Origin: an uncultured Bacteroides sp. | GTDB taxonomy: Bacteria > Bacteroidota > Bacteroidia > Bacteroidales > Bacteroidaceae | Direction of reading: 5' to 3' | Assembly (NCBI GenBank): GCA_902492205.1 | Contig: CABUKU010000042.1 | Location: 1-17,527, forward strand | Length of the DNA: 17,527 nt | Shown here: piece by piece, positions 14,024-17,527 of the stretch | Layout: each line of letters starts with the position of its first letter | Numbering within the stretch: the stretch's first letter is position 1 | The notes under the pieces: model-generated | Told to the model about the DNA's origin: nothing | The model's database searches: none | Seen by the model: only the letters and a program-made list of their open reading frames with translations | Translations under genes and position numbers: made by a program

Positions 14024-15781
14024 TTATCCGATTTTCTTTTCTGTAATTAATGATTCCAATTCTTTCCTATATCCCTCAAATTGCTCAGACTTATAAGCAG
14101 AATAGTTCATTTGCTTACAGATATTAATCATCTTTTTAAAGTAATCCATTACTTCATTGAAGTTATCGAATGCAAAATCTGTGTGACAGATATCAATAAC
14201 CATATTCACAATTTCTTCCTGACGCTCCATAGGAGTTACAGCATCTATGTCGTCAAAAGCATCTTGTTGCAGAATAACAAAGTCTATTAATTCCGATTTC
14301 CAGAATGTAACATGGTATTCTACAGGTACCCCATCATCACCAAGAATATTAATTTGTTCTGCAATTTCCTTACCGCGAAGCAAACGAGTTTTGATTTCAT
14401 TTACCTTGCCAATCCACTCGTCATTAATTCTATCGGCAATATATTTTTCAAATTCCGGATATTCAAGATATTTAGAATAAGAATCTATCGGATTCACAGC
14501 AGGATAACGCTTTCTATCGGCACGCTCTTGCTCTAATGCATAGAAACAACGGGCAACTTTCTTTGTATTCTCTGTTACAGGTTCTTTTAAGTTACCACCT
14601 GCCGGAGATACTGTACCTATAAAGGTAATAGAACCCGTAGCACCATTATCAAGGATAACATAGCCCGCACGTCCATAGAAGTTTGAAATGATAGAAGACA
14701 AATCCATTGGAAATGCATCCGGACCGGGCAATTCTTCCATACGGTTAGACATCTCACGCAAAGCCTGAGCCCAACGTGAAGTAGAGTCCGCCATCAATAA
14801 TACTTTCAACCCCATTGCACGATAAAATTCCGCCATTGTCATAGCAGTATATACAGATGCTTCACGAGCAGCTACCGGCATATTGGAAGTATTTGCAACA
14901 ATAATTGTACGTTCTATCAGATTACGTCCAGTGTGTGGATCAATCAAGTGAGGAAACTCAGCAAAGATTTCCACAACCTCATTGGCACGTTCACCACAAG
15001 CAGCCATAATTACAATATCAGCTTCCGCCTGCTTTGAAATAGCATGCTGAAGCACTGTTTTTCCTGTTCCGAAAGGGCCGGGAATAAATCCTGTGCCTCC
15101 TTCTACAATCGGATTAACTGTATCAATTACACGTACACCTGTCTCAAGCAATTTGAAGGGCCTCGGTTTTTCTGTATAATTCGTCATAGCCTTTTTTACC
15201 GGCCATCTCTGAATCATATTCACATTTATATCATTCCCTTTCTCATCAGTCAACACTGCCACAGTCTCTTCTATTGTATAATCACCTTCAGCAGCTAAAG
15301 ACTTAACAGTATAAGTGCCTTCCAATGTGAACGGAACCATAATTTTCAACGGCTGAAAGTTTTCATCTACTTGACCTAACCAAGCTGACGATTTAACCTT
15401 ATCTCCAACTTTTGCCAAGGGGACAAAATGCCATTTTTTTTCTTTATCCAAAGGATAAGTGTATTCACCACGTTTCAAGAATACACCCTTCATCTTATCA
15501 AGGTCATTTTGCAGACCATCATAATTACGTGATAACATTCCCGGACCTAATACCACTTCGAGCATATGTCCGGTAAATTCAGCTTCAGCACCAACTTTTA
15601 ATCCGCGTGTACTTTCAAACACTTGCACATAAACATTGCTACCTACCACTTTGATAACCTCGGCCATCAACTTATCACCTCCCGTAGAGATATAGCATAT
15701 CTCATTTTGAGAAACCGGTCCGTCAACGATGAGAGTTACCATATTGGCAATAACGCCACTAACAGTTCCTTTTGTTGCCAT
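14024..15781 (-). CDS. atpA: V-type ATPase subunit A (catalytic)
   Basis: This 585-residue catalytic subunit hydrolyses or makes ATP in the A3B3 head. The P-loop is GPFGTGKT (235-242), with K241 and T242 binding phosphate and Mg2+. ACGERANEV (261-269) contains the catalytic glutamate E264. The family motif MADSTSRWAQALREMSNRME (330-349) is intact and is followed by LPGPDAFP. The A-type non-homologous insert is present at about 110-190. The ATG at 15779-15781 follows the DUF2764 gene by 17 bases. All catalytic residues are present, so an active enzyme is expected. Confidence 0.98.
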   Translation of the reverse strand: MATKGTVSGVIANMVTLIVDGPVSQNEICYISTGGDKLMAEVIKVVGSNVYVQVFESTRGLKVGAEAEFTGHMLEVVLGPGMLSRNYDGLQNDLDKMKGVFLKRGEYTYPLDKEKKWHFVPLAKVGDKVKSSAWLGQVDENFQPLKIMVPFTLEGTYTVKSLAAEGDYTIEETVAVLTDEKGNDINVNMIQRWPVKKAMTNYTEKPRPFKLLETGVRVIDTVNPIVEGGTGFIPGPFGTGKTVLQHAISKQAEADIVIMAACGERANEVVEIFAEFPHLIDPHTGRNLIERTIIVANTSNMPVAAREASVYTAMTMAEFYRAMGLKVLLMADSTSRWAQALREMSNRMEELPGPDAFPMDLSSIISNFYGRAGYVILDNGATGSITFIGTVSPAGGNLKEPVTENTKKVARCFYALEQERADRKRYPAVNPIDSYSKYLEYPEFEKYIADRINDEWIGKVNEIKTRLLRGKEIAEQINILGDDGVPVEYHVTFWKSELIDFVILQQDAFDDIDAVTPMERQEEIVNMVIDICHTDFAFDNFNEVMDYFKKMINICKQMNYSAYKSEQFEGYRKELESLITEKKIG

Positions 15782-15798
15782 TATATTATTTTTATTTA

Positions 15799-16632
15799 TT
15801 ACCGAAATTCAGCGGGGATTTGCACCTCGTTCTTTAAAGATTCTATTATATTACGGAATATTTCATTCCCTTTCTCCTTGTCTAAAGATATCCAACGTTC
15901 AATCATTTCGAGCTTAAGTAAGAAAACAAAAATTCGTTCGATAGTAAAGTAATCGAAAAAGATGCCATCTTCCATCCAATTCCATTTCAATATATCAATT
16001 TTTTTTTCTCTCTCTACCAATTCTTCCGTCTCACTAATCCTCATCAACTGTTCCAGATACTCTAAAGTTCCAGTTAAGCCAAAATCACGAGCATTAGAAG
16101 TACGAATTGCATTACTCACATCTGTACGTCCAATAATATTAGATGCAACATCAAATTTATACTTACGAGCGGTCAACGCAGTTAATACATTATTAATATT
16201 AAGATTGAATTCAAACCATGAAGAAATAAATGCATTATGGCATTCCATAGCATAAGCATAGTAATAATTAGCCAAACCATCTTCAGGTACGAAATACTCA
16301 TCAGTAGAAACTTTCTGTAAATAATCAGATATAAATAATGGTATATAAGAAGGACAAACCGGAGTCTCACCCTCTTTAACCGAAGCTATAAAAGCTATTA
16401 ATTCATCCGTAGAATAATTTCCCCTAGGATCAACTATTGCTTCTTTATCTCGCAAAAGTTTCAACAAATTCAAATTATCATATTTCAAAAAAAACAGATC
16501 TATTAGTTTTCTATCAGAAACGGATAATTCAGGATAAATATCTGATTTAAAATTGGCTACAGTATAAGTTAATTTGCCATCATCTAAAGAAATATCTGGC
16601 AAACCCGCTACTAAGCAATAGTATTTACTCAT
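15799..16632 (-). CDS. DUF2764 protein, candidate V-ATPase subunit C-like component
   Basis: This 277-residue soluble, mostly helical protein begins YYCLVAGLPDI (4-14), the usual DUF2764 start. It sits where C and F subunit genes lie in other bacterial V-ATPase operons, between E and A. The same E-DUF2764-A-B-D-I-K order is known in chlamydiae and some spirochaetes. The segment FNLNINNVLTALTARKYKF (142-160) resembles the 'D..Ni...Lrak..g' repeat of the C/AC39/d subunit, and the tail EKGNEIFRNIIESL (253-266) resembles the C-subunit end. I infer that it replaces subunit C, linking the D shaft to the K ring. No search was run. The spacing is 9 bases after atpE and 17 before atpA. Confidence 0.88.
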   Translation of the reverse strand: MSKYYCLVAGLPDISLDDGKLTYTVANFKSDIYPELSVSDRKLIDLFFLKYDNLNLLKLLRDKEAIVDPRGNYSTDELIAFIASVKEGETPVCPSYIPLFISDYLQKVSTDEYFVPEDGLANYYYAYAMECHNAFISSWFEFNLNINNVLTALTARKYKFDVASNIIGRTDVSNAIRTSNARDFGLTGTLEYLEQLMRISETEELVEREKKIDILKWNWMEDGIFFDYFTIERIFVFLLKLEMIERWISLDKEKGNEIFRNIIESLKNEVQIPAEFR

Positions 16633-16641
16633 AATGATAGC

Positions 16642-17232
16642 TTAAAATAACATGTCAATTAATTGCGGGCGCAAAAATGCTTTGAAATAATTTTCAAATT
16701 CTTCTTCACCAAAATTCACTTTATATGAACCATCTGCAGGAGAAACAGAAAACAAAGTATCCATACCATTAACTTTCTCTATCTTAACTCCCTTATCCAA
16801 AAGATCCTTCGCTTTAGCAGCAAAGTATTTTTTCAATGCTTCTGCATCTTCTGTAGAAATAATTATCGGCTCATTTACAGACCATTTTGAAGCAAGAGCT
16901 ACAATAAAGCTATTTAAGAAGTCTTTATTCTGAGTAAAATCTCCTATAGATTCCTTAATAATTTTATCAGTCAATAAAGAAGTAATCTCCGATTTTAGTG
17001 CATTAACGGACTGTCCTGCGAAAAGTTTTAATTCAGATTTTGTATTTTCAGCCAATTCCTTTGCAGATTTTTGAGCATTGGCTATAATTGAACTTGCTTC
17101 TTTTTGAGCATCTTCAATAATTTGTTTTGCATCATCATGAGCTTTTACAATAAGTTTCTGTGCTTCTTCATTACCTTTTTCCACACCTTCGCGATAAATC
17201 TTATCGGTTAGCTCTTGAATTTTGTTTTCCAT
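16642..17232 (-). CDS. atpE: V-type ATPase subunit E (peripheral stalk)
   Basis: This 196-residue subunit forms the peripheral stalk that holds the A3B3 head against rotation. The first 70 residues form an Ala/Lys/Glu-rich helix (KIYREGVEKGNEEAQKLI at 12-29, then repeating KxA heptads). A mixed alpha/beta head domain follows, ending FLRPQLIDMLF. I chose ATG 17230-17232 (MENKIQ); a TTG two codons upstream at 17236-17238 is less likely. Its usual partner G/H is not encoded in the operon. It is the first gene, with a promoter candidate 47 bases upstream. Confidence 0.93.
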   Translation of the reverse strand: MENKIQELTDKIYREGVEKGNEEAQKLIVKAHDDAKQIIEDAQKEASSIIANAQKSAKELAENTKSELKLFAGQSVNALKSEITSLLTDKIIKESIGDFTQNKDFLNSFIVALASKWSVNEPIIISTEDAEALKKYFAAKAKDLLDKGVKIEKVNGMDTLFSVSPADGSYKVNFGEEEFENYFKAFLRPQLIDMLF

Positions 17233-17279
17233 ATTCAACGGATATTTAGAGGTTTATACATTTTTTTATTTAGCGAAAA

Positions 17280-17287
17280 CAAAGATA
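17280..17287 (-). promoter_or_regulatory. putative -7 element for the V-ATPase operon
   Basis: The minus strand reads TATCTTTG, an exact TAnnTTTG match, 47 bases before the atpE ATG. A second exact match, TACATTTG, lies at 17336-17343 and may be an alternative or second promoter. Neither has a clear -33 TTTG. The 17233-17465 stretch is otherwise AT-rich, with a 12-base palindrome TTTAATATTAAA at 17414-17425. Confidence 0.45.
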
Positions 17288-17465
17288 TGAATCTATGAAA
17301 GAAATAGCATATTCATTTCTTCATATTAATTCGCCCAAATGTACAAAATTCAATTAAATAAAGACGATAAAAAAAGAAAAAGTTAAAAACAAAATAGATA
17401 AAAAAGAGGAAGATTTAATATTAAATTATCTCTTGTTATTATTCTTTGGTATATATAACAAAAAA

Positions 17466-17504
17466 AGAGAGCATCACCTGGTATTCCTACCTGTGATGCT
17501 CTCT
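17466..17504 (-). terminator. terminator of an upstream gene outside the window
   Basis: AGAGAGCATCAC (17466-17477) pairs exactly with GTGATGCTCTCT (17493-17504). The 15-base loop can form an inner GGTA/TACC stem (17480-17483, 17488-17491). On the minus strand it is followed by a run of seven T from the adjoining poly-A. It must end a minus-strand transcript entering from beyond 17527, which insulates the V-ATPase operon. Confidence 0.88.
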
Positions 17505-17527
17505 ACAACTAAAACGGCGACTACCTA

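Noticed and set aside
17414..17425. TTTAATATTAAA palindrome upstream of the V-ATPase operon as an operator
   Set aside because: It is a short, all-AT palindrome in a very AT-rich stretch, more than 120 bases from the nearer promoter candidate, so chance is a sufficient explanation.

Overview
The window looks like chromosomal core DNA from a Bacteroidales bacterium (Bacteroides, Phocaeicola or a close relative). This rests on several things. Upstream regions repeatedly carry the Bacteroidota -7 promoter element TAnnTTTG, and Shine-Dalgarno sequences are not obvious. There is a DUF4468 exported protein, a DpsL-type ferritin-like protein, a eukaryote-like GT3 glycogen synthase beside a DUF3417-type glucan phosphorylase, and an E-DUF2764-A-B-D-I-K V-type ATPase operon. 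Base composition is uniform and AT-rich in the gaps. I see no transposase, phage, tRNA, rRNA or CRISPR array.

Layout. Positions 1-54 are a perfect 54-bp palindrome just past the end of proS (70-1560, minus). Next is a cysteine-rich DUF6125-like gene (1628-2146, minus), divergent from a TIGR02757/DUF2400 gene with a GTG start (2230-2973, plus). That gene converges, through a shared hairpin terminator, on a dpsL-like ferritin gene (3033-3545, minus). A plus-strand gene (3703-4920) encodes an exported protein that joins a DUF4468 domain to a flavin-reductase-like domain. It is followed by a strong hairpin that is part of a degenerate 21-22 bp repeat array.

From about 5.1 kb to the right edge everything is on the minus strand, in two transcription units. 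The upstream unit is the V-ATPase operon (17232 down to 9694), bounded by an incoming terminator at 17466-17504 and its own terminator at 9638-9671. Gene order is E, DUF2764, A, B, D, I, K. No gene for C, F or G/H is recognisable and there is no room for one; DUF2764 is the best candidate for the C (AC39/d-like) subunit. The K proteolipid keeps the residues that bind Na+ in Enterococcus NtpK, so a sodium pump is predicted. The only large gap in the operon, between B and D, holds four exact-period 22-bp repeat units, each with dyad symmetry. The downstream unit is the glycogen operon, synthase (7746-9407) then phosphorylase (5156-7714), covering synthesis and phosphorolysis of stored glucan.

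Most of the window is ordinary housekeeping. The least explained items are the dyad repeat family shared by two intergenic regions 7.6 kb apart, the exported DUF4468-flavin reductase fusion, the DUF2764 subunit and the long palindrome at the left edge.
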